Source: Paraphoma chrysanthemicola (Eukaryota > Ascomycota > Dothideomycetes > Pleosporales > Phaeosphaeriaceae). From it: a stretch of DNA of 64,000 nucleotides. Under the pieces are notes generated by a model. The model did no database searches, was not told where the DNA came from, and worked only from the letters and a program-made list of their open reading frames with translations. Of the stretch, positions 45,313 to 56,902 are shown piece by piece. A program made the position numbers and the translations under genes. Within the stretch, counting starts at the first letter, position 1, and each line of letters starts with the position of its first letter. The stretch is taken from assembly GCA_020744225.1 (NCBI GenBank), contig JAGMWG010000006.1:868001-932000 (forward strand). The letters run 5' to 3'.

Positions 45313-46377
45313 ATGTCCGCCAAAGACGCCCATCTCTACGGCGCAAAACCGAAGCGCTCCAAGGCGAAGGAGATCTCAAGCTCCAACTCGCTCGCCTTCT
45401 CCTCCACCCTGTCGAATCTGATCAAGTCATCATCAGCAGACACGAACAAAACCACCGCGGGCCGCGCGCGACCGCAGAAGGAGGACATATTCAAGACGCA
45501 CAACAAGAATGTCAAGAAGCGCGCGCTGAAGGACCTTGAAGACGCCGACTTCACACAAAAGCACCGCGGGCGCACTACCGAGGAGAAGGGCGAAGATGAC
45601 GCCGCATGGAAGCGCACCAAGCGGCGCATGGAGGAAAAAGCCCGCCTGTACGACGCCCTGAAGCGCGGCGACGTGGAAGATCTCGACGACAAGTACGGCG
45701 TCGACTTTGACCGCAAGTGGGCCGAGAAGCAGGAAAAAGGCGAAGTCGACGTCGCCTCCTCGTCCGAATCAGACGCTTCGGAGGAAGAGGAGGTGGTCGA
45801 GTACGTCGACGAGTTCGGCCGCACCCGCAAAGGCACTCGCGCAGAAGCCGCCCGCGAAGAGCGCCGCAAACGCACCCTTGCTGCCGACGAGCCCGACCGC
45901 TTCACTGCGCGGCCCTCGATGCCCACAAACATCATCTATGGCGATGCAGTGCAGACCAACGCCTTCAATCCCGACGAAACTATTACTCAAGCCATGGCCG
46001 ACCTCGCCGCTAAGCGCGACAAGGAGCTCACACCGCCGCCGGAATTGCACTTTGACGGCAGGGCAGAGGCGCGGCAGCGCGGCACCGGGTTCATGTATTT
46101 CTCCAAAGACGAGGAGGAGCGGCAGGAACAGATTCGCAATCTTGAGAAGGAGAGGCAGGAGACGGAGCGGGTGCGGAGGGAGCGCAAGGAGCAGATTGAG
46201 AAGAGGAAGGAGATGATTAGGGAGAAGAAGAGGGCTATCCAGGAGAAGAGGAGTAAGGGCCAGGCGGAGAAATTTCTGGATGAGTTGGGGGCGGAGTTGT
46301 ACAAAGAGGGAGAGGGAGGAGAGGACAAAGAGGTGGATGAAAAGGTGGATGAGAAGGAGGAGAAGGATGTAGTTTAG
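45313..46377 (+). CDS. CCDC174-like coiled-coil protein (DUF4078)
   Basis: Single exon, 354 residues. It begins SAKDAHLYGAKPKRSKAKEI, a conserved opening with Ser-rich stretch, followed by the GRARPQKEDIFKTHNKNVKK segment, a charged middle with an acidic Ser/Glu patch, and the segment VEYVDEFGRTRKGTRAEA, the core 'DEFGR' motif of this family. A long Glu/Arg/Lys coiled coil (about 245-330) and an acidic Lys/Glu tail end the protein. The human relative is nuclear and linked to spliceosome/exon-junction factors; a similar role here is inference. I chose the ATG at 45313 although the frame is open upstream, because the upstream part lacks family features. Confidence 0.83.
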   Translation: MSAKDAHLYGAKPKRSKAKEISSSNSLAFSSTLSNLIKSSSADTNKTTAGRARPQKEDIFKTHNKNVKKRALKDLEDADFTQKHRGRTTEEKGEDDAAWKRTKRRMEEKARLYDALKRGDVEDLDDKYGVDFDRKWAEKQEKGEVDVASSSESDASEEEEVVEYVDEFGRTRKGTRAEAAREERRKRTLAADEPDRFTARPSMPTNIIYGDAVQTNAFNPDETITQAMADLAAKRDKELTPPPELHFDGRAEARQRGTGFMYFSKDEEERQEQIRNLEKERQETERVRRERKEQIEKRKEMIREKKRAIQEKRSKGQAEKFLDELGAELYKEGEGGEDKEVDEKVDEKEEKDVV

Positions 46378-48433
46378 GTCAGGCGTTCCCTTGCTGCTTT
46401 CCAGTCTGCCGCGCATGATACCCAGAATCCCATTTCGAGTACCAGAACTGCTTGTCATTCCTTTCGAACAAGGCCTATTCGTGGTCTCGCGCGCCCACTG
46501 TGCAAAAGAACACGTGACTTGTGGTCTTGATCACCTGCAGCTCTAAGCCAGGGTATAAACCGCTTCTGTCCTTCGCTTCTTTATAATATGCGAAGGAATT
46601 GTGGGGGAAGATTTGAATTTCCCCTCTTGACCGTCATATGTTTCCGAAAATGAAACCAGCATTCAACAACTTGGCCAAAGGCGACAGGAGAAAACACCTA
46701 GTAGGAAAAACATAAACGAAGCTCTCGCTCTTCCGATGGCGGCCGGCCCATGGCTGCCTCCGTGTGCTTAGTGCAATCTAATCAGCGTGAGGGATGTGGT
46801 ATAAATTGTCCAACACCGCCGTCATGATTTCGACTCCTAGATCAACACGTATCTCTGTGGTTTCCAAAATCACACTGATCCAGGATCGATGTCTTGGTGT
46901 TTCGAGTCTCCGAAGAAAAGAAAACCAAGATTCATATCTGGGAAAACTCCCGAGGTTCTATCTTTGCTTTCAAATTGAGATGTTAATCAAATTGATTTCT
47001 GAGGAGGATAGGTTCTTTCTGCGATTGTAAACATTGAGATAGACTGTGCGGTAAAACACTTGAAATACACATAGCAATCTATGCTATCTGGGCCAAAAGA
47101 CATCCGGTGGTGGTATCCATGTGTGAAACGTCTCTGTTTCCCAAACGTCGACTCTATTTGCCACATGGCTCCGCCCGTCTTACACCGTTCAATGATATGG
47201 AAACTATACAAGACACTGCTCATGAAGTGTAGATACTGAGCAAAAACATGGTGCTGTGCTATTTACAGAAAATTGTGAATGCTCTCGCCACATGAAGAAA
47301 AGTTTACAAAATTGAGATTGGCGACGGGTATGTCCAGCTTAAGTTTATCCACCTATCTAGCGTGTATAAAATACCTTGTCCAGCGTTGTGATCATCTACA
47401 ACAAGTACCACAAAACCCATTCACCGAAACAACCAAGAAACTAAAGATGTCCAAAGATCTCCGGATTTTGAAAACCCAACATGCCTCGCGTTATGAGTTT
47501 GGTCCGGGATACGGATGCTGCGTTGACTAGGAAGTATAACAGCTTTTCGATACATGTTCCTGCAGCTCTTCCTCACTAAATCGGGTATGGTCTCCATTGT
47601 CAAATGCTAGAAGATAGGCGCGAAGAGGCTTTCATATGTCCAAGGAAGACCCCAGAGTTGAATTAGTGGGGGTTTTTTTCAATTTGGGCCTTGAGTGTTC
47701 AGAATAACGGAACAGATTGTTCATTAAGTGGCTCAAGATGAACGATGCAGACTTCAATGTGCACAAAGCGCGTGGACGGACAGACTTAGCATGTGCGGTC
47801 CGAGAAATTGCGTATGCATGGGCGTGAAATGCGATGCAGTCAGTCAGAATGAGCGCGACACAGCTGCGATGCTTTGCTAATACCACATGTGAGAGTTGTA
47901 GCCAAGCGCGCCAGCAGTGACCTGGTCGCATTTATCAATCTTGGAATGGCGTCAGTTATTTCCTCATGAACAGTACCCTCTTCTCAAGAGACCAAAATCC
48001 GTTCTTTTCTTTGTCGCACACAATCATTAGCCCGGGGAAGATGAACAGGATCTTGAAAGCTCACCTCTGGACGTGCTGATGTATCCATGACCGATCGAGT
48101 CATTCTCAAAATCAGGTCTATGTTGATAAGTCACGTGCCGTTATGTCCGAAGCTTGGAAACATACCTCGCATCGATCCATCGCCATCCCCAGCTTCCGAT
48201 GCCGGAGCGAAGTGGACCACATGCTGCAAGGCAACCAATACAGGCTTTAAGCGTCTAGTAGCCGAAGATGTGCTTATGATGACTTCAAACGTGAAACATC
48301 AACACTACAAGCCTCATCTTTTACAGCAAGCTTGTTAGTCCGCATAGTGGTGATCTCAACTTCTCACCCTTCCAGTCTTCCTATTCAGAAATCCAATCTA
48401 GGACTTATCACAATATTGCCGCTCAAGATATTA
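46378..48433. other. 2.1-kb gap at the start of the accessory block
   Basis: AT-richer than its flanks by eye. Only short unsupported frames (largest about 80-100 codons) occur. No domain, repeat or RNA gene was recognised. The right end holds the promoter and leader of the LEU2-like gene; in-frame upstream ATGs reach 48332 but encode no family-like sequence. Confidence 0.4.
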
Positions 48434-49576
48434 ATGACTATGGCATCATCTCAAACATTCGAAATTTTGGTTCTCCCGGGCGACCACATCGGACCGGAAA
48501 TAATGACCGAAGCACTCAAAGTGCTCGACACATTGGAAAAGATCCGCCCTGGCCTCAGATTCAACAAGACATTCGACATAGCCGGAGGCTCCAGCATCGA
48601 CAAGCACGGCACACCCATCACCGAAGACGTGTTGCGCAGAGCGGCCGAGAGTGACGCCGTCTTGTTTGGAAGTGTCGGTGGTCCGGAGTGGGAAGGCAAA
48701 GTGCCAACGCCAGAGTCAGCACTTCTAAGACTGAGAAAACATCTAGATGCATTTGCGAATGTGCGACCATGCAAATTCATCACACCAAATCTGACAAGCC
48801 GATCTCCGTTGAAACATGAAGTGGTGCAAGGCACTGACATCATCTTTGTGCGCGAGAACTGTGGAGGCGCGTATTTCGGAGACAAAGTTGAAGATAACGG
48901 TGAATATGCATCGGATACATGGGGTTACTCTGCAGAAGAAGTAAAACGGTGCGCAAGAGTCAGTGCTGCTATTGCAGAAATTGCCGGTGCAGAGAACGGG
49001 GGTAAGCCGGCTGCCGTATGGAGCGCGGACAAGTACAATGTCCTTGCCAATTCGCGTCTTTGGCGACGTGTCACCGAGGAGGTGTTCAAGACGGAGTTCC
49101 CACATATCCATTTGCGCAACCAGCTGGCTGATAGTATGGCCATGCATCTTGTTACGAACCCGCGACATTACAATGGTGTATGCCATACCGACAACACCTT
49201 TGGAGATATTCTCTCGGATCTCGCGGGCGGGGTGCTGGGTACGCTTGGTATGCTTCCAAGCGCAAGTCTTTCGGGTATTCCAGGACCTGGAAAGAAGTGC
49301 AAAGGTATATACGAGCCAATTCATGGCAGCGCGCCCGACATTTCTGGGAAAGGGATAGCAAATCCGATTGGCGAAATTTTGTCTGTGGCGATGATGCTGA
49401 GATACTCGTTGGCTCTTCCAAACGAGGCAAAATTGGTAGAAGATGCTGTTTCTTATATTCTCGAGCGTCCCGAGGAAGGCGGATTGGGGCTAGTGACGGC
49501 GGATCTAGGCGGCAAGGCCACGACGGTCGAGGTCGGAGATGCTATCTGTAAGCGGATTGCTGAACTCAGTACTTAG
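48434..49576 (+). CDS. 3-isopropylmalate dehydrogenase-like protein (divergent LEU2 paralogue)
   Basis: Intronless, 380 residues, full length for the beta-decarboxylating dehydrogenase family. Recognisable: LVLPGDHIGPEIM, GSVGGPEWEG, substrate Arg region LRLRKHLDAFANVRP, VRENCGGAYFG (Arg and Tyr kept), WSADKYNVL (catalytic Lys kept), NTFGDILSDLAGG (metal Asp kept) and GSAPDISGKGIANPIGEIL for NAD. Departures from a standard LEU2 are His for the invariant Gly in PGDGIGPE, VRENCGGAY instead of VREL-GGIY, DKYNVL instead of DKANVL, and the HTDN context in place of TGNMFGD-type. This suggests a paralogue with a specialised 3-alkylmalate substrate rather than the primary leucine enzyme, which should lie elsewhere. 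The start could be 48434 or 48440. It heads a run of metabolic genes to 56.1 kb. Confidence 0.85.
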   Translation: MTMASSQTFEILVLPGDHIGPEIMTEALKVLDTLEKIRPGLRFNKTFDIAGGSSIDKHGTPITEDVLRRAAESDAVLFGSVGGPEWEGKVPTPESALLRLRKHLDAFANVRPCKFITPNLTSRSPLKHEVVQGTDIIFVRENCGGAYFGDKVEDNGEYASDTWGYSAEEVKRCARVSAAIAEIAGAENGGKPAAVWSADKYNVLANSRLWRRVTEEVFKTEFPHIHLRNQLADSMAMHLVTNPRHYNGVCHTDNTFGDILSDLAGGVLGTLGMLPSASLSGIPGPGKKCKGIYEPIHGSAPDISGKGIANPIGEILSVAMMLRYSLALPNEAKLVEDAVSYILERPEEGGLGLVTADLGGKATTVEVGDAICKRIAELST

Positions 49577-50440
49577 CAGTCAACTTGAAGACCGAAACGA
49601 TTCCATTGTTATCCGGAAACTGAGCGATCCATGTGGTTATTAATCAAAGCTGAAGTCGGCAATTTGTTTTGATGCATCGTTCTGCTAAATCCCAACGTTG
49701 TAATCCCCCCAATGTCGTCAATGCATGTTGTTTAATCTTTCTAAACGCTTCCTCGTTGCAATGTCGTCGATAGGGCCAACGGCAGCGGGTCTTCGGTGCT
49801 CGACCTGAGATAGTGCATATCCGCTCGTGTTACCGAAGTTTGGCATCGACGCCGGAATTGTCGTTGGACAGGTTGAGACAATTGTGTCTAAAGAGTCCCC
49901 GAGCGGCATTGCTGAAAGGCTCTTGGAGGCAACGCGAGCACTGGCCTGAGACGGTCTGACACGCCGCGATCATCATCGGACCCTACACATTCAGTAAGAG
50001 TACTGACCGAAATTCTTGAAGCGGGGAAGATGTTCCCATCACTGGTTGAAACAATGACATTCGAGCTCGCGGTGCAACCAGTGTGACCAATCAGCATCAG
50101 GTTTCTTCCCAACCCCGGGAGTTGTCTTCCAGGCCTGGAATGCTAAATCAAGACAGGACTGACGCATGCGGTACGCTGGGAAGGCCATTGATCGACCATG
50201 CGACGCCCTTGCTCATGCAGGTGGCGCACTCAATTCGGTAGCGGTGGGTGGCTTCCGAGAGAGGTAGTGCAGTACAAACCGAAACTGTATAAAATGGCTA
50301 CAGCCCGCTACAGATCCCGCTGAAATGACAAGGAGAGCAATTAGCCACCACCATGGCGCTCGAGGGAACATGCAGAAAAGGCACTACAACATACAGTAAC
50401 TTGAGAAATGCACTTTGAGAAAAATAGTTGCTGACTGCAG
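49577..50440. other. intergenic region with the unresolved first exon of the transporter gene
   Basis: A plus-strand ATG at 50353 in strong context (CCACCATGGCG) probably starts the transporter; its frame (MALEGTCRKGTTTYSNLRNA) resembles the leader of sugar transporters, but I could not join it to the exon at 50441 with a standard donor in the right phase. On the minus strand short frames at 49718-50112 are open but unassigned. Confidence 0.4.
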
Positions 50441-52367
50441 GATGTAGATCAACTGGTTACTGTAGCCGCAGCCTTCGGATCATTGGTAAGCTCATGACTC
50501 TAAGCTTCCAAGGTTGTGAGAATCATAAATACCTGGCGCACACCAAGTGGGACTCAACAAACTAAGACCTCGGTGTACATAGACGTACGGCTACTGTACA
50601 TCTGTAATCGGCAGTACCATCGGCCAGCCGGGCTGGTACGAGTTTTTCGATCTTCCCATCCAAGGCGAGCCAGGTTATGGCGGACAAACCACACATGCCA
50701 TCGCGACCGCCAACGGTGTGTTCAGTGCTGGTGGCGCTGTAGGCTCCCTCTTCATCATGTGGTCCGCCACTGCGTTCGGGCGCAAGCGCAACATACAGAT
50801 CGGAGCGTTGCTCTCGGTACTTGGAGGTGTATTGCAGAGTGGTGCTCAGAATCTTGAGTACACACTTTCCCGGCCTGCTTTTGCGACCAAAGCTGATGTG
50901 AAGTCTTATCGCAGGATGTTCCAAGCTGGTCGCTTCATCTCTGGACTCGGCATTGGTGTCCTTGTCACAATTTGTCCCATGTATCTGTCTGAATTGGCAC
51001 CGCCCGCGAAACGCGGATGGCTTGTTGGCCACCACGCCATCTTCCTGGTATTTGGCTACATGCTATCGTCATGGCTAGGATTCGCGTGCTACTATGCTAC
51101 GGCAGTGAACTCAAGCTTTGCCTGGCGCTTTCCGCTCGCCGTGCAATGCTTTAGTCCAACAATTCTTCTAGTCGCATCTATCTGGATGCCGCGCTCTCCA
51201 CGTTGGCTCTTACAGAAGGGCAGGAACGAGGAAGCGTGGAAAGTCTTGCAAAGATTGCGCCAGTCGCCTGAAGACCCGGAAGATTTGGTTGCCAAGGAAG
51301 AGTTTTACCAAAACACTGAACAGCTTGCCATGGATAGGGCAAAGCTGAAGACATTAGGCGTCACGCCTTGGACGGCAGTTCTCAAGCTGAAAAGCTATCG
51401 CAAACGCATGATTGTAGGCTTCCTGACTCAGTGGGGTGCGGAGTTCGGCGGACCACTCGTCATTGTATGTACACGAACTATAGCGATACCGCTGCATCAT
51501 GAATAGGGCTCACAAGCGTCAGAATAACTATCTTGTCATTCTGTTCACCAACCTGAGGCAAACAGGGGCTATGCCGCTCCTCCTTTCAGCAGTCTGGCTC
51601 ACAACGGCAGGTAAGGTCATAAGCTATCAGTTACCATCTAATGAGGAATGACTAACAAGTCAGGCGTCATCTACAGCCCACTCGGCGCATGGCTACACGA
51701 TAAAGTCAACTCTCGACGTGGAATGTTCATGACAGGTTTCGCTGGCACTGTCTTGACAGTATCTCTCCTCGTCATCATGCTGGACCTGTATTCGTCCACC
51801 ACCAATAAAGCAGGCAATGCAGCCGCCATATTTTTAGTATTTTTCTACCTCACTTTCCAAGGGTAAGGAGACAACTAGCACGACGCTTGTATCGCAGGAC
51901 CTTACTAATTTGCCCATATAGCACCTTCTGCGATACTACCATGTACATTTACGTTGCTGAAATCTTTCCCACCGAGATCCGGCCTATCGGAATGGGTAAG
52001 TCACTCGTGAATACCTTGTCCAAACATCTCACTAACCTCACTTCTCCTAGGCTTCTCGCTCTTTGGCCAATTTGCCTCCTCCATCATCCTCCTGCAGACC
52101 GCGCCCATAGGCTTCGTCAAAGTCGGCTGGAAGTATTACCTTGTCATCATCATCTGGTCCGCTCTGTTCATCCCGGTCATATACTTCTATTTCCCGGAGA
52201 CGGCGGGCTTGTCGCTCGAGGAGATTAATGCCAAGTTTGGCGATGACGTTGCGGTGCATATCAATGATGTATCTGCGGAGCAGAGGAGGGAATTAGACGA
52301 GATGCTGAGACGTAAGGACGATATTGTGCATATGCAGCGAGAGGAGGGAATGGGGAAGGAGGGTTGA
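50441..52367 (+). CDS. MFS sugar-type transporter (5' end incomplete)
   Basis: Plasma-membrane permease of the sugar porter family, 12 predicted helices, proton-coupled in most relatives. Supported exons: 50441-50485, 50583-51464, 51523-51610, 51664-51862, 51922-51995, 52051-52367, about 534 residues, plus a missing start exon probably at 50353. Helix 1 reads VAAAFGSL joined to TYGYCTSVIGSTIGQPGWY. Sugar-porter signatures visible: GRKRNIQIG (loop 2-3), GRFISGLGIGVLVTICPMYLSELAP, then MPRSPRWLLQKGRNEEAW after helix 6, and PETAGLSLEEI after helix 12. In loop 8-9 the usual basic motif reads DKVNSRRGM. The C-terminal tail is acidic and hydrophilic. Its 3' end converges with the short-chain dehydrogenase 150 bp away. 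Substrate cannot be told from sequence. Confidence 0.85.
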
Positions 52368-52517
52368 CGTTCTCTATGTTGACGAATTGGCTCGATCTCG
52401 CTGAGCACTAGCTGGTTCCTTTCAACTCATCACAGCGATATCAACATGTTACGGGCCAGAAGACTAAATAATGCAATCTACTGCCACTAAACCAAATTCA
52501 AATCCGCGGTCTGATGA

Positions 52518-53684
52518 CTACTTCACCTCATCCTCGACCACACCCTCCCGCACCAATACACCCCATATATCCTCCAAACACCTTTTCATTTCCGCCCCAT
52601 CTCTCGCAAAGTCACCCATGCTATCTACATGTCAGCTCTCATGCCAAACCCAACACTCTCGCTTCCCACTAAAATAATGCACTTACGGATAAAGCACATC
52701 GTGATGCCAAAACCCACCAACACTCTCTTCCCCCAACACACTCGCCCCAACCAGCGTCCTAGCTCCTTCCTCCGCACTCCTAGCTGTGAAACTTTGCACC
52801 ACATGCATAACCATCTTCATTGGCGCGGAGAAGTTCCGTCCCAGATCAGTACGGCAGAAGAACGGGCAGCAGGAGTTCACAATCACGCTTCGACCGCCCG
52901 AAGGTAAAGTGAGGATTGGTAGGGATGCGAAATGCTGCATGACAGCCATGCCGAGTGCCTTGACTGCCGCGTAGGATTTGCGCTGATCAAACAGATCGGC
53001 TGAGTTTGCGAACGTAAGTAAGCTGCCGTTACATGCTGGATCTGTTGTGGACCAGGACGGTTCGACTTCGGTGTGCGCGAAACTATTCACGAATGTTAAG
53101 TGCGGCTTATCACCACCATCTTCATCTTTACTCGTCGCCATCGTCGATGTCGCGGTCCGGAGTAAAAGTGGAAGCAGTAAGTGTGCCATGAGCGCGGTAC
53201 TCAAGACGTTGACTTGTAGAGCTGCCTCGTACCCGTGAGGACTGGTTGTGTATGTTGGGTTTGCGATGCCAGCGTTAAGCAGAGCGATGTGTAAACCCGT
53301 GTGTTCACACTCCTTCTCAAGCTCACGTGCACATGCTGCCACGGACTCAAAGTTGGCCAGATCAACAATCAAGACCGATATAAAGTCTTGTTCGCCTTGT
53401 CGACCGCTGCGTGCTAGAATCGCGTTCTTTGCCTCAGCCCCCTTTTCTCGACTTCGAACCGCAAGAATCAGTCTCGCGCAACCCTTTTGCGCGTACTTGA
53501 CGGCGGCTTCGAAGCCTAGACCTGTATTGGCACCGGTTACCAGGACAGTCCTGCCGGCAAAAGTAACGTCAGGGTCGACCGGTGGGTTTTTCACCGCCCA
53601 GCGGAGCTTGGACAGGCCGGTGAGGTGGAGGGGCGGGTAGTCTGCGGGTGCTGGGTGGCCGGTGAGGGAGGTGGGGAGGGACAT
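52518..53684 (-). CDS. short-chain dehydrogenase/reductase
   Basis: NAD(P)-dependent oxidoreductase of the classical/retinol-dehydrogenase-like SDR type. Exons 53684-52687 and 52620-52518, 366 residues. Rossmann motif TGANTGLG after the first strand (TVLVT), Arg in AVRSREKG suggesting NADP preference, LLNAGIA (NAG), a Ser in FVNSFAH, and the catalytic YxxxK in SYAAVKALG. Without splicing the frame stops after HDVLYP; a perfect GTAAGT donor at 52686 and acceptor at 52621 add 34 residues ending in an acidic VVEDEVK. No signal peptide; an upstream in-frame ATG at 53876 exists but adds an unlikely leader. It lies tail-to-tail with the transporter and in the same orientation as the P450. Substrate unknown. 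Confidence 0.88.
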
Positions 53685-54292
53685 GACGAGCGAGGAAAGA
53701 GCTGGAAGAAAGTGAACGGCGTTTGAGGGGAGTGAAGAGTTAGGAAGGGATGGGACGAGTGGTGGATTGAGGGATGGCGGTGATGTGTATGATACTGGGT
53801 ATATTATTCTTAGAGTGATGGGACCATGAGAAGTTACATATGAGGCTATCCGGTCGAGAAAGAAAGTTTGGACCACAGTGCGGAGATGGCAGGATTATCA
53901 TGTTGCCGTACGAGGTAGCGTTGTTCGAAGCTGGTACCAAGGAGACCAGTTTGGCCAAGCAGAATGTCATATGATAAGGTAGGTGCTGTTGAAAGTCCAC
54001 AGAGACTCGCCAATCTAAACTATTCCTGGATAATCGTGCGCATTACACTTAGTCGCTGGTGTAGCACTATTGCGGACTTGTGGCGGTATTGTGACTTTGA
54101 GGCCGACCATGTGCGGAACTCCGCACTTTTCACTCGTGCAGCTCGTTTACGCATGCATCTACCATAGGATCAACAAACATTACCAATTCATTCATGCTAC
54201 GTGCCAAACACGCCAGATGGAGTGTGTCATCCGCAGTGACGTCCTGGCGCCTTGCCCGAAGCGCTCAGGGGAAGAGACCAGAGTCATCGTCA
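53685..54292. other. intergenic region between the dehydrogenase and the P450 gene
   Basis: About 600 bp that holds the dehydrogenase promoter and the P450 3' flank. No gene supported. Confidence 0.45.
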
Positions 54293-56085
54293 CTAGTTAA
54301 CCTTCCTTAACTTACACATCAACGGCTTCTTCTCCCACAGAATATACGTGGCCTGGTCCCGCCACGTCTTGCTCTCCTCACTCAATTCGAAATCAAACTC
54401 ATACAACACCTTCGCCATGATAAGTCGCATCTCATGATACGCCATACTAGTCAAATGTCAGCATCCATCCCATCGCCCAGCAGAGGCATAAATGAACGTA
54501 CTTCTTTCCCACGCAATCTCTCGAGCCGACCGAAAACGGCTGCAACGCCTGTCGCTGATCGTCTTCGAATGCTGCGTCGCCGAGCCAGCGCTCGGGGATG
54601 TATTGTTCAGGGTTCCGGAAATTGTCCGGATGCGTGTACATTGCGAGTTGCGGGATCATACAGACGGTACCCGGTGGAATGAATTGTCCGCAGACGGTGC
54701 TGCCGGTATCAGGCGTCAGGCGCGGGAGACCAAGTGGCACGGGAGGATATAGGCGGAAGGATTCCTTGATGCATGCTGCAAAGTAAGGAAGGGCAGCGAG
54801 TTGTTCCATGGTCATGTCGTCTGCGTTTGTGAACGCACTGCGAACTTCGGCGACGAGCTTCTTCATGCATTCGGGATTCTTCAAAAGGAGGTACGTCATG
54901 CCCGACACGAATGTTGCTGTTGTTTCCGTGCCTGCCATCATGAATAAGGAGGCATTAGAGTCCATCTCGCCTCTGCTGAGGCCTTTGCCTTCTTTCTGGG
55001 CGAGAACGAGGTCCCATAGATCGATGCCTTCTGTGTCGCGGCCTTTTTCGAGACGCTTGGTGACACGCGTGACGGAGTGATTGAAGTGTTCGAGTCTTTT
55101 CTTATTAGAACCCTTTACGAAAACTGTACGGAATGGACGCCAAACGAAGTCGTAGTTTACTAGGACACTGAAGCGACTTGCGATTTTGATGCTTGAGAAG
55201 ATGATGCTGACCCATGGGTCGCTGCGGAATGTTAGTACGAAGGTTCTACAAGCAGATTGATGGTGAGACCAACTACTCGGCATTATCCAGCATGTGTAAT
55301 GGCTCTCCGAAAGTGAGATCGCCCATGACATCGAAAGTTGTAAAGTTGTACATTTTCACCATGTCGATACTTTCGTCCGGGCTCTGCTCGATAGATGCTT
55401 TTAGCTTTGATACCAGTTGTTCCGTGTATTTCAAGAAAAGAGGCTCTTGCTGCTTGAGCGCACGATCGGAGAATGCCGGCGTAAAGATCTTGCGCTGACG
55501 ATTGTGGTCGTCTTCACGAGCTTGGATCAGATTGACAGATCCGTTAATCGACTGGCCATAACGAATCCAGTCTTTCTGAGGTGGCGAGCCTTTCGTGCCT
55601 TTTGTTCCATGACCGTAGATCTGGGGACGGTCAGTATTGGGGAAATGCAGGAAACAAGTCACGATCAGAGAAATCGTCTGGTGTAAGATGAAAGATTGGC
55701 CAAGGACGTACATCTTTCCATGCATCGGGATGGGTGAAGCTAAGTTCATCGTGGTTGACCCGCACTACATGGCCATACTTGCGGTGCAATGCAGCCAAGC
55801 TGATGTGCTTCTTCCCAACTATTGTTTCGATGTGCGATGGAATACGCGTTGCTGCTCTCAATTTTGGTCCGGGGAACTTGCTGAGAGGGTGAAAGTATAT
55901 CCTCTGAATTGCTCGAATGATGAAGCGAACAAGAAACTAATCACTGTTAGTCGGTCGCAGTGATGTGTCCTTAGTGGTGTATGGCTACTCACGAAAGCTA
56001 CGGTCAGGGTTAGGGCCTGCGACAACGGAACGCTGCGCAAGCGCGTCAAAAGGCCTGAACCGTCTTCACGTGGTGTTGGTGACAT
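54293..56085 (-). CDS. cytochrome P450 monooxygenase
   Basis: ER-anchored haem monooxygenase. Exons 56085-55993, 55936-55712, 55620-55277, 55221-54502, 54446-54293, 511 residues, the usual length. The N-terminal hydrophobic anchor spans the first splice (QALTLTVAF joined to FLVRFIIRAI), followed by the proline hinge FHPLSKFPGPKL. I-helix AGTETT at about 318, ExxR as KESFR, PERF-type segment PERWLG, and the haem loop FSVGSRDCVGKN with the Cys ligand near 455. It is similar in plan to the isotrichodermin C-15 hydroxylase-like (CYP65-type) P450s often found in fungal metabolite clusters; subfamily not assigned. All phases close. The gene sits beside a dehydrogenase, an MFS transporter and a LEU2-like paralogue. 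Confidence 0.94.
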
Positions 56086-56902
56086 GCTGAACGATGTTAA
56101 TGCAAGCAGTCGAACGATCCAACGTCGGAGGGGGTCGAGCAGCCTTATGTAGGACGAGTTAAGCTCCACCAGATCTACGCTAATTTGACGCGGAGATATG
56201 TTTGACGTACGCCACCAAGTCGCTAGCGTGCACTGGCGGCTAGGCTGTATATTGCTGGCGTGGATGTGTTTCGCTGACGGACCAAGAGGCCAATGGATGG
56301 CAGCGCACAGCTTTGCGTTCACTCGTCTGATATATAGTGGAAAGCAGCTGTCAGAGGTGCGACGTGAGGCAGGTCACACCAGTTTCCAAAAAAACTGGTG
56401 CGGGTTTCAACCGCGCACTGAATGCCGGCGGGGAAGGCGCTGTGCAACGCTCCGATGGTTGTCAGGCGGATCAACCAACCAGACCGCATCATATGGACGG
56501 CAGTGCCCGTCCGTCTGGCACATTGTGATATAACGTGTCCCTAAGTCGTACCTCATTGCGTACCCAAGACAGACCGGGAAGTTGCAAAGTCGCCATCGTT
56601 ACCCCATGCGGACTCAGTGACGATCTGATCTGCAACCAAGCATTTGGGCTCGGTCTCGCGTTCGGTAAAATGCTGCGGGGCTCGGTGTGTTTTCTTCTGC
56701 CGTTCTTGCAGGGCTTCAAGACATGCGTATCCGCCGTATCAATCTTGCCCGGCCCTGATTTCTCGTTGTGGCTACACTGTGGCTGGTGAATAGAGTGTGG
56801 TCATAGCTTAGATCGACCGAGCGAAATCGTGACTTCGCGTCAAGTCCGTTCTCAAATCGCAATCCATCGCGCGCCATTTCAGACTTCCACACCCCGCTCA
56901 AC
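56086..56902. other. divergent intergenic region between the P450 gene and MGM101
   Basis: About 820 bp separating two outward-facing starts, expected to hold both promoters. Open frames on the plus strand here are short and unsupported. Confidence 0.45.

Noticed and set aside
46794..47030. 78-codon plus-strand frame in the AT-richer gap
   Set aside because: No domain and no splice continuation; such frames are expected by chance in this composition.
49718..50112. Minus-strand frames between the LEU2-like and transporter genes
   Set aside because: They change frame without a usable intron and match no family known to me.
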